Assembly (NCBI RefSeq): GCF_030504645.1
Contig: NZ_JAUKWQ010000001.1
Span: 992,001 to 1,056,000, forward strand
DNA length: 64,000 nucleotides
Source of the DNA: Rhizobium oryzicola
GTDB lineage: Bacteria; Pseudomonadota; Alphaproteobacteria; Rhizobiales; Rhizobiaceae
Direction of reading: 5' to 3'
A program made the position numbers and the translations under genes. Numbering within the stretch: position 1 is the stretch's first letter; every line of letters starts with the position of its first letter. Shown piece after piece: positions 54,562 through 63,149 of this stretch. Under the pieces are notes generated by a model that made no database searches, was not told the origin of the DNA, and saw only the letters and a program-made list of their open reading frames with translations.

Positions 54562-54693
54562 GATCAGTCCAGCATTGGCAGTAAGGAGAATATGTCGCTT
54601 CTCTTTCGTTCACGAAAGAGCCCAAAGCAGCGAAACATCGTTCGATAAAAGCGAACAGCGCTTATCGTTCACGTCCAAATTGTTCCCGCATAT

Positions 54694-54707
54694 TTGACCT
54701 CGCTCAA
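54694..54707. promoter_or_regulatory. FixK/FNR-type box upstream of the stress cluster
   Basis: TTGACCTCGCTCAA matches the TTGA-N6-TCAA arms of FNR/FixK sites. It lies 57 bp before the usp start, a good distance for class II activation, which suggests oxygen-limited induction of the following genes. Confidence 0.6.
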
Positions 54708-54763
54708 GGTTAACGACCGCCCGCCATCAGAAACTGCCTCCATACCGAACAATGGAGTTGGTC

Positions 54764-55174
54764 ATGTATAGTTCGATCATCGTCGCGGTGGATGTCGCCC
54801 AGATCGACCGGGCGGAAAGCATCCTATTGAAAGCCTCTGCTCTTTCCTCGCCCGACGGGCGCATTACCCTCGTCAATGTCATCGAGGAAGTGCCGGGCTA
54901 TCTCACCATCGAGATACCCGACGACCTGATGATGACGGCTCGGACCGACAGTGAAACGCGGCTGCGAGCGCTAAGGGATCGTGTGGGCGTCAATGCCGGC
55001 ATTGAAATCCGCAACGGCTCTCCCGCCCGGGAAATTCTCACCGCCGCCGAGGCGAACAATGCCGATCTGATCATCATCGCATCCCACAAGCCCGATCTGT
55101 CCAACTACTTCATTGGCGCAACGGCCGATCGCGTGGTTCGCCACGCCAAATGCTCGGTTCTGGTCGACCGATGA
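54764..55174 (+). CDS. Universal stress protein
   Basis: A 136-residue UspA-fold protein: SIIVAVDVAQIDRAESILLK, LVNVIEEVPGYLTIEIPDDL, IIIASHKPDLSNYFIGATAD and RVVRHAKCSVLVDR. The pattern includes the GX(S/T)-region relative (GATADRVV). GGAG 6 bases before 54764 selects the start. It leads a cluster with a DksA-like and a hemolysin III gene under a FixK/FNR box, so it probably aids survival at low oxygen. Confidence 0.88.
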   Translation: MYSSIIVAVDVAQIDRAESILLKASALSSPDGRITLVNVIEEVPGYLTIEIPDDLMMTARTDSETRLRALRDRVGVNAGIEIRNGSPAREILTAAEANNADLIIIASHKPDLSNYFIGATADRVVRHAKCSVLVDR

Positions 55175-55197
55175 CGATATTTGGGAGGATCAACAAG

Positions 55198-55527
55198 ATG
55201 ACTTTGCAAGATACGGCACTGTTTGCGCGGCTGCTGGTGGCGCGACAGGCAGAATTGGAAGAGCGCCTTCGAAAGATCGAGGCGGATTTCGAGGCGCCGC
55301 GTAACCCTAATGATGATGACCGCGCATTGGAGCGCAACAATGACGAAGTGCTCGATCGTCTGGGGGATGCAGGCCAGAAGGAGCTTGCAGCCATCGAGGC
55401 GGCGCTGGATCGCATTGCGCATGGCAGATTTGGCATCTGTGCCCGCTGTGGAGCACCCATCGGCCAGCAGCGCCTGCGGACCATTCCCCATGCCGCGCTT
55501 TGCGAGGCCTGCGCGGCAGATGGCTGA
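55198..55527 (+). CDS. TraR/DksA-type zinc-finger protein
   Basis: 109 residues with an N-terminal coiled coil (ARLLVARQAELEERLRKIEA) and the C4 zinc finger CARCGAPIGQQRLRTIP...CEAC. It is shorter than DksA, closer to TraR or DksA2, which bind the RNA polymerase secondary channel. GGAGG 10 bases before the ATG at 55198 chooses this start over the earlier ATG inside the usp gene end. Confidence 0.87.
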   Translation: MTLQDTALFARLLVARQAELEERLRKIEADFEAPRNPNDDDRALERNNDEVLDRLGDAGQKELAAIEAALDRIAHGRFGICARCGAPIGQQRLRTIPHAALCEACAADG

Positions 55528-55628
55528 TATGACAGCACATAACCAATTTTGATCGCCCGTGCCTGATGCGCGGGTTGTCTCCTGCGGTCTTCTCTTTCAC
55601 ACTGCCGGTGCAAACAGACGGAGACCGC

Positions 55629-56291
55629 ATGACTGAACGCTTTCGATTCGGACGCGATTACGACCTTCACGAGCTCGTCGCCGATGGGGTCGTGCACGGT
55701 ATCGGGATCGTTCTGGCGTTGATCGGCGTGACCGCGCTGATCTTTTACGCCACGCTCTGGTCGACACATGGAGAACTGGCCGCGGCCTGGATCTATGGCA
55801 TCGGTCTGGTGCTTTGCCTTGGCACGTCGTTTACCTACAATCTTTGGCCGAATTCCAAGACGAAGTGGATCCTGCGGCGGTTTGATCATTCGGCGATCTT
55901 CGTGCTGATCGCCGCGACCTATACGCCGTTTCTGGAAAAGGGTTCGGATGATCCGCTGGTGTTTGCCATGTTGATCTTCGTCTGGACCGTTGCAGCTGTC
56001 GGCATCGCGCTCAAATGCCTGTTTCCCGGTCGTTATGATCGGCTGGCTATCCTGCTTTATCTCGGCATGGGCTGGAGCGGCGTCATCGTGGCGCCGCCGC
56101 TATCGGAGCGGCTGCCGGCCATCACGCTTCTGCTCATCGTCATCGGCGGTATCATCTATTCGCTCGGCGTCATCTTTCATGTCTGGGAACGCTTACGCTT
56201 CCAGAATGCCATCTGGCATGCCTTCGTCATTGCCGCCGCTGCCGTACATTATTCCGCCGTGATGACCTGTTTCAGCCTGAGCGGGGCATGA
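55629..56291 (+). CDS. Hemolysin III/PAQR-family membrane protein
   Basis: A 220-residue protein with seven TM helices and PAQR landmarks: ELVADGVVHGIGIVLALIGV, RRFDHSAIFVLIAATYTPFL and ERLRFQNAIWHAFVIAAAAV. The three conserved His and an Asp in the segments RRFDHS and IWHAFV form the zinc-dependent ceramidase-like core. GGAG 5 bases before the ATG. It follows the DksA-like gene on the same strand. Confidence 0.88.
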   Translation: MTERFRFGRDYDLHELVADGVVHGIGIVLALIGVTALIFYATLWSTHGELAAAWIYGIGLVLCLGTSFTYNLWPNSKTKWILRRFDHSAIFVLIAATYTPFLEKGSDDPLVFAMLIFVWTVAAVGIALKCLFPGRYDRLAILLYLGMGWSGVIVAPPLSERLPAITLLLIVIGGIIYSLGVIFHVWERLRFQNAIWHAFVIAAAAVHYSAVMTCFSLSGA

Positions 56292-56372
56292 TTGGCTGAG
56301 AGCCTCGAAAAAGGCCAGCCCTGCCGGAACCTGAAGGCTTCGCCGCGGTTCGTCTCGGTGAATTCCCGCGAC

Positions 56373-56660
56373 ATGACAGGCCTTTCCATGCCAGCCTCCT
56401 CTTCTTCCAGTCTCCGGAGCTCGGCCACTCGCCGGGAGTCTGATCAGGTCTTGCGAAGCCACCTTCCGCGCTGGCTGATTGAGGTGCTGAGAGACAACGG
56501 CATTCGCCGCATGAGCCGCCTGGCGGCGATGTCGGATGCGGAAATTCTAGCCCTTGATGGAGTGGGGCGGCGCTCACTGGAACTGATCCATGCGGAACTA
56601 TCACGACTTCGCAGCGTCGCGCCTGGCGATCCATCCTCACCAGCATCAGCACATCTCTGA
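56373..56660 (+). CDS. Helix-hairpin-helix/RpoA-CTD-like small protein
   Basis: About 95 residues. The C-terminal portion RRMSRLAAMSDAEILALDGV, GRRSLELIHAELSRL resembles the RNA polymerase alpha C-terminal domain or other HhH modules. The N-terminus is Ser-rich. No start has a good ribosome-binding site; 56373 is a compromise. It may bind DNA. Confidence 0.5.
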   Translation: MTGLSMPASSSSSLRSSATRRESDQVLRSHLPRWLIEVLRDNGIRRMSRLAAMSDAEILALDGVGRRSLELIHAELSRLRSVAPGDPSSPASAHL

Positions 56661-56738
56661 TCTCGTCCGGTTTCATCTGGACGTCTGATCACATCGTCTG
56701 CTAAGTGATACGGAAAGTATACTATAGTGGAAGAGACG

Positions 56739-57239
56739 ATGACCGCTCCTGTTATTCGCGATGCAGTCGAGGCTGATCTGCCCGCCATCATGGACATTTA
56801 TAATGATGCAGTGGCCAACACGACAGCGATCTGGAACGAGACGCAGGTGGATCTCGAAAACCGCCGGCACTGGTTTGCGGCGCGTCAGGCACGGGAATTT
56901 CCCGTGCTGGTCGCTGATATCAACGGACAGGTGGCGGGCTATGCTTCCTATGGCGACTGGCGTGCCTTCGAGGGTTTCCGCCATACGGTGGAACATTCCG
57001 TCTATGTCCATCATGATCATCGCGGGGCAGGGCTCGGCAAGACGCTGATGCAGGCGCTGATAGCCCGCGCCGGGGAAAGCAATATTCATGTGATGGTGGC
57101 CTGCATCGAGGCCGGCAATGCGGCCTCGATTGCCCTGCATGAAAAGCTCGGTTTCCAGCTTGTCGGCGTTCACCGGCAAGTGGGCATCAAGTTCGGCCGC
57201 TGGCTGGATCTCGCCTGCCTGGAGTTGCGGGTTGGGTGA
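56739..57239 (+). CDS. GNAT acetyltransferase (phosphinothricin acetyltransferase-like)
   Basis: A 166-residue GNAT enzyme with DAVEADLPAIMDIYNDAVAN and FEGFRHTVEHSVYVHHDHRG, AGLGKTLMQALIARA and IEAGNAASIALHEKLGF, the pattern of PAT/MddA-type acetyltransferases that act on phosphinothricin or methionine derivatives. GGAAGAG before the ATG at 56739 gives the start. Confidence 0.87.
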   Translation: MTAPVIRDAVEADLPAIMDIYNDAVANTTAIWNETQVDLENRRHWFAARQAREFPVLVADINGQVAGYASYGDWRAFEGFRHTVEHSVYVHHDHRGAGLGKTLMQALIARAGESNIHVMVACIEAGNAASIALHEKLGFQLVGVHRQVGIKFGRWLDLACLELRVG

Positions 57240-57331
57240 GGGGGAGCGATCGATTTTCGATCCGTTCAACGCTTGCACAAGCGCCTTCCCTACAAGACAA
57301 AGAATTGCTCGCTGGTATGCTTCAACCTGAG

Positions 57332-57564
57332 GGTGAAGCGGCAGGCTCACGCCAGCCGAGCTAACCGGCGAGGATGAGCCGCGCCGGGTGAGGCAGCAGG
57401 CTCTGCCCTTGAACGGGAGTGATGGCATGTGGTTGATACCATTTAGCATCACGCTGACGATAAGAAAAACCCGCACGAGCTGGCAAGCTACCGTGCGGGT
57501 CGATTTCTTAGCATAAGCGAAACGGATCAGGAGTTACCGCTCCTGATCCACTCCTGAAATATAT
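57332..57564 (+). ncRNA. Structured RNA element B, carrying a 29-codon ORF
   Basis: Second copy of the element at 31552-31790. Hairpins: H0 GGCTC/GAGCT; H1 CCGGCG-AGGATGAGCCG-CGCCGG, where a T-A pair of copy A is replaced by C-G; H2 GGCAG/CTGCC; H3 ACCCGCACG/CGTGCGGGT within the ORF; H4 GGATCAGGAG-N6-CTCCTGATCC (57524-57549), with quite different sequence from copy A but the same stem and loop size. A similar tail (ACTCCTGAAATATA) follows. It lies between a GNAT gene and the EamA gene, about 26 kb from copy A. Function unknown. Confidence 0.65.
57427..57516 (+). CDS. 29-residue conserved small protein (copy B)
   Basis: GGGAG lies 7 bases before the ATG. The product starts MWLIPFSITLTIRK and ends VRVDFLA, paralogous to 31650-31739 (18 of 29 identical, no gaps). 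Between the copies some third-position changes are silent and many replacements are conservative, so the reading frame seems to be kept as protein, not only as RNA. The middle Trp (TSWQ) and the basic residues are invariant. Confidence 0.55.
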   Translation: MWLIPFSITLTIRKTRTSWQATVRVDFLA

Positions 57565-57608
57565 CCTTAAGCAGAATAATCTTCAAGTTGATCCGTCGGG
57601 CTATAGCC

Positions 57609-58511
57609 TCACCCCGCAACCGCAGCCTTCCGCCCCGGCAGTGTCATGGCGATAACGCCGATCATCACGAAGGCGAGGCCGATCCAGGTGGTGACCGAAA
57701 GACGCTCGCCCAGAAAGATGGCGCCGATGCCGACGCCGATCGGCACGCGCAGAAAGGCCTGCGAAGTGGTGGCGACGGAGCCCAGCGTGTTGACCAGCCG
57801 GAAATAGATGGCGAAGGCCAGCGATGTCGAAAAGGCGGATAGTGCCAGCAGCGCTGCAAGTGAGGGCAGGGAGGGTGAGAGCGTCCACGGGTGGTCGATG
57901 ACAATGCTTGCGGGCAGGAGCAGGACGGCGCCGCAGACGAGTGAGCCAGCCGCCGGCATCATCGGGTCGAGACCCTTAAAATTCTTGCCGTAAATCGCGC
58001 CGCAGGCGTAGCAGACGGTGGCGCCCACCACGGCGAGCTGCGCCAGCACATCGCGACCGAGACCGTTCAGTGCGCCAAGACCGATGATCAGGCTCGCCCC
58101 CATCAACCCCGCCACGACGCCGGAGAGCTTGCGGGCGGATACCGCCTCATGGCGGGTGACGAGCGCGGTAATCAGGAATGTCACAACCGGCGTCAGCGAG
58201 TTGAGAATGACGGCGAGTCCGGCATCGACCGTCTGTTCGGCCCAGGCAATCAGCGTGAAGGGCACGGCGCTGTTGAGGCAGGCCTGCACCAGGAATCGGC
58301 CCCAGACGACGCGATCCCTTGGCATGGAAAGACCCCTCAGTCTCAGCACTGCGAGAAGCAGGCCGCCCGCAATCAGGGTGCGCGCCGCAATCAGCGTGAC
58401 CGGTGGAATGGTTTCGATACCGACCTTGATAAAGGTATAGGCGGACCCCCAGCAGGTGGCGAGAAGCAGCAGAAGAAGGAGTTCGCGGGCAAGATTGGTC
58501 TGTACGGGCAT
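57609..58511 (-). CDS. EamA-family (DMT) exporter
   Basis: A 300-residue protein with ten TM helices arranged as two EamA repeats; WGSAYTFIKVGIETIPPVTL near the start and SAFSTSLAFAIYFRLVNTLG in the second repeat are typical. Probable export of amino acids or metabolites. It is divergent from an ArsR regulator, its likely controller. Confidence 0.87.
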   Translation of the reverse strand: MPVQTNLARELLLLLLLATCWGSAYTFIKVGIETIPPVTLIAARTLIAGGLLLAVLRLRGLSMPRDRVVWGRFLVQACLNSAVPFTLIAWAEQTVDAGLAVILNSLTPVVTFLITALVTRHEAVSARKLSGVVAGLMGASLIIGLGALNGLGRDVLAQLAVVGATVCYACGAIYGKNFKGLDPMMPAAGSLVCGAVLLLPASIVIDHPWTLSPSLPSLAALLALSAFSTSLAFAIYFRLVNTLGSVATTSQAFLRVPIGVGIGAIFLGERLSVTTWIGLAFVMIGVIAMTLPGRKAAVAG

Positions 58512-58569
58512 TGCATATCGGTTCCTGTGACTCTTGCCGTCTCACTACTCCCTATAGCGAACCGAATGC

Positions 58570-58585
58570 TTCGGCCATGGCCGAA
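58570..58585. promoter_or_regulatory. 16-bp palindrome between EamA and ArsR genes
   Basis: TTCGGCCATGGCCGAA is a perfect palindrome 46 bp before the ArsR ATG and 59 bp before the EamA start. It is a candidate operator for the ArsR-type regulator. Confidence 0.5.
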
Positions 58586-58630
58586 CTGTTGCGCCCTGAC
58601 ACGTTGGTACGGTGCTGCTACAGTCCGCGC

Positions 58631-59371
58631 ATGTCGAACATTGCTTCCGGAAATGCGATCGCCGAGATCGCCCATCTGATTGGAGACCCTGCGCGGGCCA
58701 ATATGCTGCTGGCGCTGATGGGCGGGCAAGCGTTGACGGCGGGCGAGCTTGCCTTTCACGGTCACGTCACCGCACAGACCACCAGCGGCCATCTCTCCAA
58801 GATGGCGGAGGCGGGTCTCATCGCCATGGAAAAGCAGGGCCGCCATCGCTACTACCGGCTGGCCTCACCGGATATCGCCGCCGCCGTGCATGCCCTCATG
58901 AGCGTCGCAGCTGTCGGTCCGAAGCGGCATCGGCCCGTTGGCCCGCGCGACGAGGCGCTGCGGCTTGCCCGCACCTGCTATGATCATATGGCGGGGCGGC
59001 TGGCGCTGGCGGTTGCCGATGCGCTGGTGGATCATGCCTATCTGCTGATGGCGGATGGCGCAGCGCTGGTGACGGAGGAGGGGCGCCGCTTCTTCTGCGA
59101 TCTCGGCGTCGATGTCGACTGGTCCAGTTCGGCCAACCGCCCCCTCTGCCGCTGTTGCCTCGACTGGAGCGAGCGCCGCTCGCACCTGGCGGGGCGGCTG
59201 GGTGCGGCGCTTTTGCAGCGGCTGCTGGATCTGAATTGGCTCACGCGCGTGCCCGAAAGCCGGGCGCTGGCCTTCTCGCGGTTGGGTGAACCCGCTCTCG
59301 TGAAAGCCTTCAACCTGCCGGATAATTGGCGGGAGCGGCGCTCAGCTGTCTATCCGGTTCTGACGGAGTAG
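58631..59371 (+). CDS. ArsR-family regulator with a long C-terminal extension
   Basis: A 246-residue protein. The first 100 residues form a winged HTH (IAHLIGDPARANMLLALMGG, HVTAQTTSGHLSKMAEAGL, MEKQGRHRYYRLASPDIA). The rest is an unusual extension with a Cys cluster (NRPLCRCCLDWSERRSHLAG). Typical ArsR proteins are about 100-120 residues, so this may have a ligand-binding or metal-sensing add-on. The ribosome-binding site before 58631 is weak. Confidence 0.82.
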   Translation: MSNIASGNAIAEIAHLIGDPARANMLLALMGGQALTAGELAFHGHVTAQTTSGHLSKMAEAGLIAMEKQGRHRYYRLASPDIAAAVHALMSVAAVGPKRHRPVGPRDEALRLARTCYDHMAGRLALAVADALVDHAYLLMADGAALVTEEGRRFFCDLGVDVDWSSSANRPLCRCCLDWSERRSHLAGRLGAALLQRLLDLNWLTRVPESRALAFSRLGEPALVKAFNLPDNWRERRSAVYPVLTE

Positions 59372-59394
59372 GATAGGTATGCCGAGCAATCGCC

Positions 59395-59802
<408 letters not shown>

Positions 59803-59952
59803 CGTCTACTCCTCTTTTAGGCGATAGATAGGAATTCTCGCGCTGGATAAAAAGTCCGACATCGTTTCGTTTTGCGATCTAAAAAGATTGAGCCAGCGGA
59901 TTCATTACCCTAAACAGTCACTCTCTCGCCCGCTTCGTAGCGGCGAAACGTC

Positions 59953-62346
59953 ATGCATGATGCAACGCGCAAGCAGGGAGCCGAAGTTCCGGTCATGACC
60001 TTACTTTGTCTATTCCTGCCGTTGCTCGCTGCTATCGCTGCGCCCGTCTTGACTGCAAGACTGGGGGCTGCATCTGCCTGGATACTGGCGCTCGCACCCG
60101 CTTTTTCCTTCGTCCACTTTGCAGGCTTCCTGCCGGAAATTGCCGCTGGCGAGGTGGTGACGGGCGGCTATATCTGGGTGCCGAGCTTTAATCTTTCCTT
60201 CTCCTGGTTTCTGGATGGGCTGTCGCTCACCTTCGCGCTGTTGATTACCGGCATCGGCACGCTGATCGTTCTCTACTCCGGCGGCTATATGAAGGGGCAT
60301 CCGCAGCAGGGCCGCTTCCTCTGCTTCATCCTGCTGTTCATGGGCGCCATGCTGGGCGTGGTCGTGTCCGACAGTTTCCTGATGCTGTTCTTCTACTGGG
60401 AACTGACCTCGATCACCTCCTTCCTGCTGATCGGCTTCGATCATGAGCGCGCGGCGGCGCGCCGCTCGGCCCTGCAGGCGTTGGTGATTACCGGTGGCGG
60501 TGGATTGTGCCTGCTGGCGGGCCTCATCTTTCTCTGGAACATGACGGGCGTTACGCAGCTCTCGCTGCTCATCCATCAGGGCGATCTCCTGCGCCAAAGC
60601 CCGTATTACCTGATGGCGCTTCTTCTCGTGCTTGGCGGCTGCTTTACAAAGTCGGCGCAGTTTCCCTTTCACGCCTGGCTGCCGAACGCCATGGAAGCGC
60701 CGACGCCCGTCTCGGCCTATCTGCATTCCGCCACCATGGTGAAGGCGGGCGTCTATCTTTTGATGCGCCTGCATCCGGCACTCGGCCACACGCCTGCCTG
60801 GGAAATTCTGTTGCCCTTCTTCGGAGGGCTGACGCTTATGATCGGCACGCTGTTGGCAATCCGCCAGACGGATCTGAAACTGGTGCTGGCCTATACCACC
60901 ATAGCCTCGCTCGGGCTTCTGGTGTTGCTGACAGGCTTCGATTCCCCGCATGCAGTGACGGCGGCGGTGCTGTATCTGGTGGCGCATTCGCTGTTCAAGG
61001 GCGCGCTCTTCATGGTGGCAGGCATTGTCGATCACGAGGCCGGAACCCGCGACATGACGCGCCTTGGCGGCCTGTCGCGCGCCATGCCGGTTACCTTCGC
61101 GGCAGCCGTGCTGGCAGCCGCCTCCATGGGTGGCCTGCCGCTCTTCTTCGGTTTTCTCGCCAAGGAAGAGATTTACGCCGCGCTTGCAGGGGGAAATGCG
61201 CGGGCCATCCTGTTCACGGCAGTCGCGGTGCTCGGCAACGGCCTGATGTTCACCGCCGCTTTTGCGGTTGCGCTAAAGCCCTTCATCGGGCCGAAGGTGG
61301 AGACGCCCAAGCATGCGCATGAGGCGCCGGCCTTGTTGTTGATCGGCCCCGTGGTTCTGGCGGTCCTTGGTCTGGTTGCGGGTGTCGCCTCCAGCCTTGC
61401 ACATGCTTACGTCTCGACTCCCATGGCGAGCGCCGTGGAAGGGCGTCCGGTGCCGGTGACGATATCAACGGTGCCGCATCTCGGCCTGCCGCTGCTCTTG
61501 TCCGTCGTCACGGTCGCCCTTGGCGTACTCGCCTATTGGCAGCTTGCCAGGCTTCGCGAGGTCATGGCACGCCTGCTGGAGGCGATCGGCCCCGGTCCGG
61601 ACAGGGCGTTTGATCATGCCCTTTCCGGCCTGGTGCGCGTCGCGGCACTCATCACGCGCATCGTTCAGTCCGGCCGGCTGGAGGTCTATATCACCGCCAC
61701 CTTCATCCTGATTGCGGTGGTCCTGCTTGCGCCCATGTTCGTCTATGGCGAACTGCCCGCCTGGCCCACCTGGCCCAAGGGCGTCATGCTGCATGAATAT
61801 GCGATCTTCCTGCTGGCGGGGGCTGGCGTGATTGCGGTGCTCCGGGCCCGCACGCGGCTTAATGCCATCGTCTCGCTCGGCATCCAGGGCTTTGCTGTCG
61901 CCGTCATCTTCCTGCTGTTCGGCGCGCCGGATCTCGCCTTCACCCAGTTCATGGTGGAAACGCTCTCGGTCGTCATTCTGGCACTGGTCATGACGCGGCT
62001 GCGGCTGCTGGACTCCGATCCGCGCCCGCTCGGCCAGATGCTGCTCGATGTCGCCGTTGCGCTTGCCTGCGGCCTCGGCTTCGCGCTCTTCCTGCTGCGC
62101 ACCACGCAAGGCCCGTTCGATCAACGGCTGACGGAGTTCTTCAACGCCTATTCCAAGGTGATCGCCCACGGCGCCAATGTGGTGAATGTCATCATCGTCG
62201 ATTTCCGCGGTACCGACACGCTGGGCGAAATCGCCGTCGTGATGATCACCGGTCTCGCCATCCTGGCACTCATCCGCATGCGCGGCACAAGCGCGTTGAA
62301 ACCGGCGGATAACAATCCTGACGAAGCGGAGGGTCGCGAGGCATGA
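59953..62346 (+). CDS. mrpA: Mrp/Pha Na+/H+ antiporter subunit A
   Basis: A 797-residue integral membrane protein of the NADH dehydrogenase subunit 5 (ND5)-related group, with about 20 TM helices and the conserved segments [40 protein letters not shown] and [20 protein letters not shown]. It is one of the large channel-like subunits of a multi-subunit cation/proton antiporter that exports Na+ or K+ for pH homeostasis. Its stop overlaps the mrpB start by 4 bp (ATGA). Confidence 0.93.
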   Translation: MHDATRKQGAEVPVMTLLCLFLPLLAAIAAPVLTARLGAASAWILALAPAFSFVHFAGFLPEIAAGEVVTGGYIWVPSFNLSFSWFLDGLSLTFALLITGIGTLIVLYSGGYMKGHPQQGRFLCFILLFMGAMLGVVVSDSFLMLFFYWELTSITSFLLIGFDHERAAARRSALQALVITGGGGLCLLAGLIFLWNMTGVTQLSLLIHQGDLLRQSPYYLMALLLVLGGCFTKSAQFPFHAWLPNAMEAPTPVSAYLHSATMVKAGVYLLMRLHPALGHTPAWEILLPFFGGLTLMIGTLLAIRQTDLKLVLAYTTIASLGLLVLLTGFDSPHAVTAAVLYLVAHSLFKGALFMVAGIVDHEAGTRDMTRLGGLSRAMPVTFAAAVLAAASMGGLPLFFGFLAKEEIYAALAGGNARAILFTAVAVLGNGLMFTAAFAVALKPFIGPKVETPKHAHEAPALLLIGPVVLAVLGLVAGVASSLAHAYVSTPMASAVEGRPVPVTISTVPHLGLPLLLSVVTVALGVLAYWQLARLREVMARLLEAIGPGPDRAFDHALSGLVRVAALITRIVQSGRLEVYITATFILIAVVLLAPMFVYGELPAWPTWPKGVMLHEYAIFLLAGAGVIAVLRARTRLNAIVSLGIQGFAVAVIFLLFGAPDLAFTQFMVETLSVVILALVMTRLRLLDSDPRPLGQMLLDVAVALACGLGFALFLLRTTQGPFDQRLTEFFNAYSKVIAHGANVVNVIIVDFRGTDTLGEIAVVMITGLAILALIRMRGTSALKPADNNPDEAEGREA

Positions 62347-62762
62347 ACACGCTGATCTTCCGCACGGTCGCGCCCTTCCTGACGGCGCTGATGATGATGT
62401 TTTCCATCTTCGTGCTGCTGCGTGGCCATAATGAGCCGGGCGGCGGCTTCATCGGCGGGCTGATTGCCGTCTCGGCGCTCGCCATCTACGGCATCGCCTA
62501 TGGGGTCACGGCCGTGCGCCGCGCCATCTGGTTTCATCCGCTGTCGATTGCCGGTTTTGGGTTGGCGCTTTCCGCAATCTCCGGCCTCCTCTCGATGCTG
62601 GCCGGCGTGCCGTTCATGACGGGCCTCTGGATCTATCCGGAGCTCTTCGGCGTGCAGGTGCCGCTCGCGACGGTCATGTCCTTCGATATCGGCGTCTATT
62701 TCGTCGTGCTGGGATCGATCACCTCGATCGCGCTGACGCTGGAAGAAAGGGATGACGACTGA
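62343..62762 (+). CDS. mrpB: Mrp antiporter subunit B
   Basis: 139 residues, four TM helices, with [24 protein letters not shown] start and [20 protein letters not shown], the MrpB/MnhB pattern. Overlaps mrpA at ATGA and mrpC at TGATG, so the operon is tightly coupled. (The exact start reads [16 protein letters not shown].). Confidence 0.93.
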   Translation: MNTLIFRTVAPFLTALMMMFSIFVLLRGHNEPGGGFIGGLIAVSALAIYGIAYGVTAVRRAIWFHPLSIAGFGLALSAISGLLSMLAGVPFMTGLWIYPELFGVQVPLATVMSFDIGVYFVVLGSITSIALTLEERDDD

Positions 62763-63139
62763 TGGAAGCCCTGTTCTGCGGCCTTGTCGGCCTGTTTTTC
62801 TCCGTCGCCATCTATCTCATGCTGTCGCGCCATTCGGTACGCATGCTGCTGGGGGTGGCCATTCTCGGCAATGCGGTCAACCTGTTGCTGTTCACCTCGG
62901 GGCGTCTGACGCGGGAGGTGCCGCCCATCATCAGTGCGGGTATGGATGCACTGCCGTCAGGCGCCGCCAATCCGCTGCCGCAGGCCCTCATTCTGACGGC
63001 GATTGTCATCTCCTTCTCCTTCTTCTCCTTCCTGCTGGTTTTGACCTACCGCGCCTATCAGGCGCTCGGCACGGATAATACCGACGATATGCGCCTCGCC
63101 GAACCGAAGGATGAACCCATGCCGCCGCTCGGTTATTGA
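62762..63139 (+). CDS. mrpC: Mrp antiporter subunit C
   Basis: 125 residues, three TM helices, related to NuoK/MnhC: FSVAIYLMLSRHSVRMLLGV, then ILGNAVNLLLFTSGRL and LPQALILTAIVISFSFFSF. Coupled to mrpB by TGATG; mrpD follows 10 bp later. Confidence 0.93.
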   Translation: MEALFCGLVGLFFSVAIYLMLSRHSVRMLLGVAILGNAVNLLLFTSGRLTREVPPIISAGMDALPSGAANPLPQALILTAIVISFSFFSFLLVLTYRAYQALGTDNTDDMRLAEPKDEPMPPLGY

Positions 63140-63149
63140 GGGAGACGAT

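Noticed and set aside
56673..57476. 267-codon minus-strand frame covering the GNAT gene and RNA element B
   Set aside because: It overlaps a well-supported GNAT gene, and its translation resembles the reverse complement of the repeat, not a protein family.
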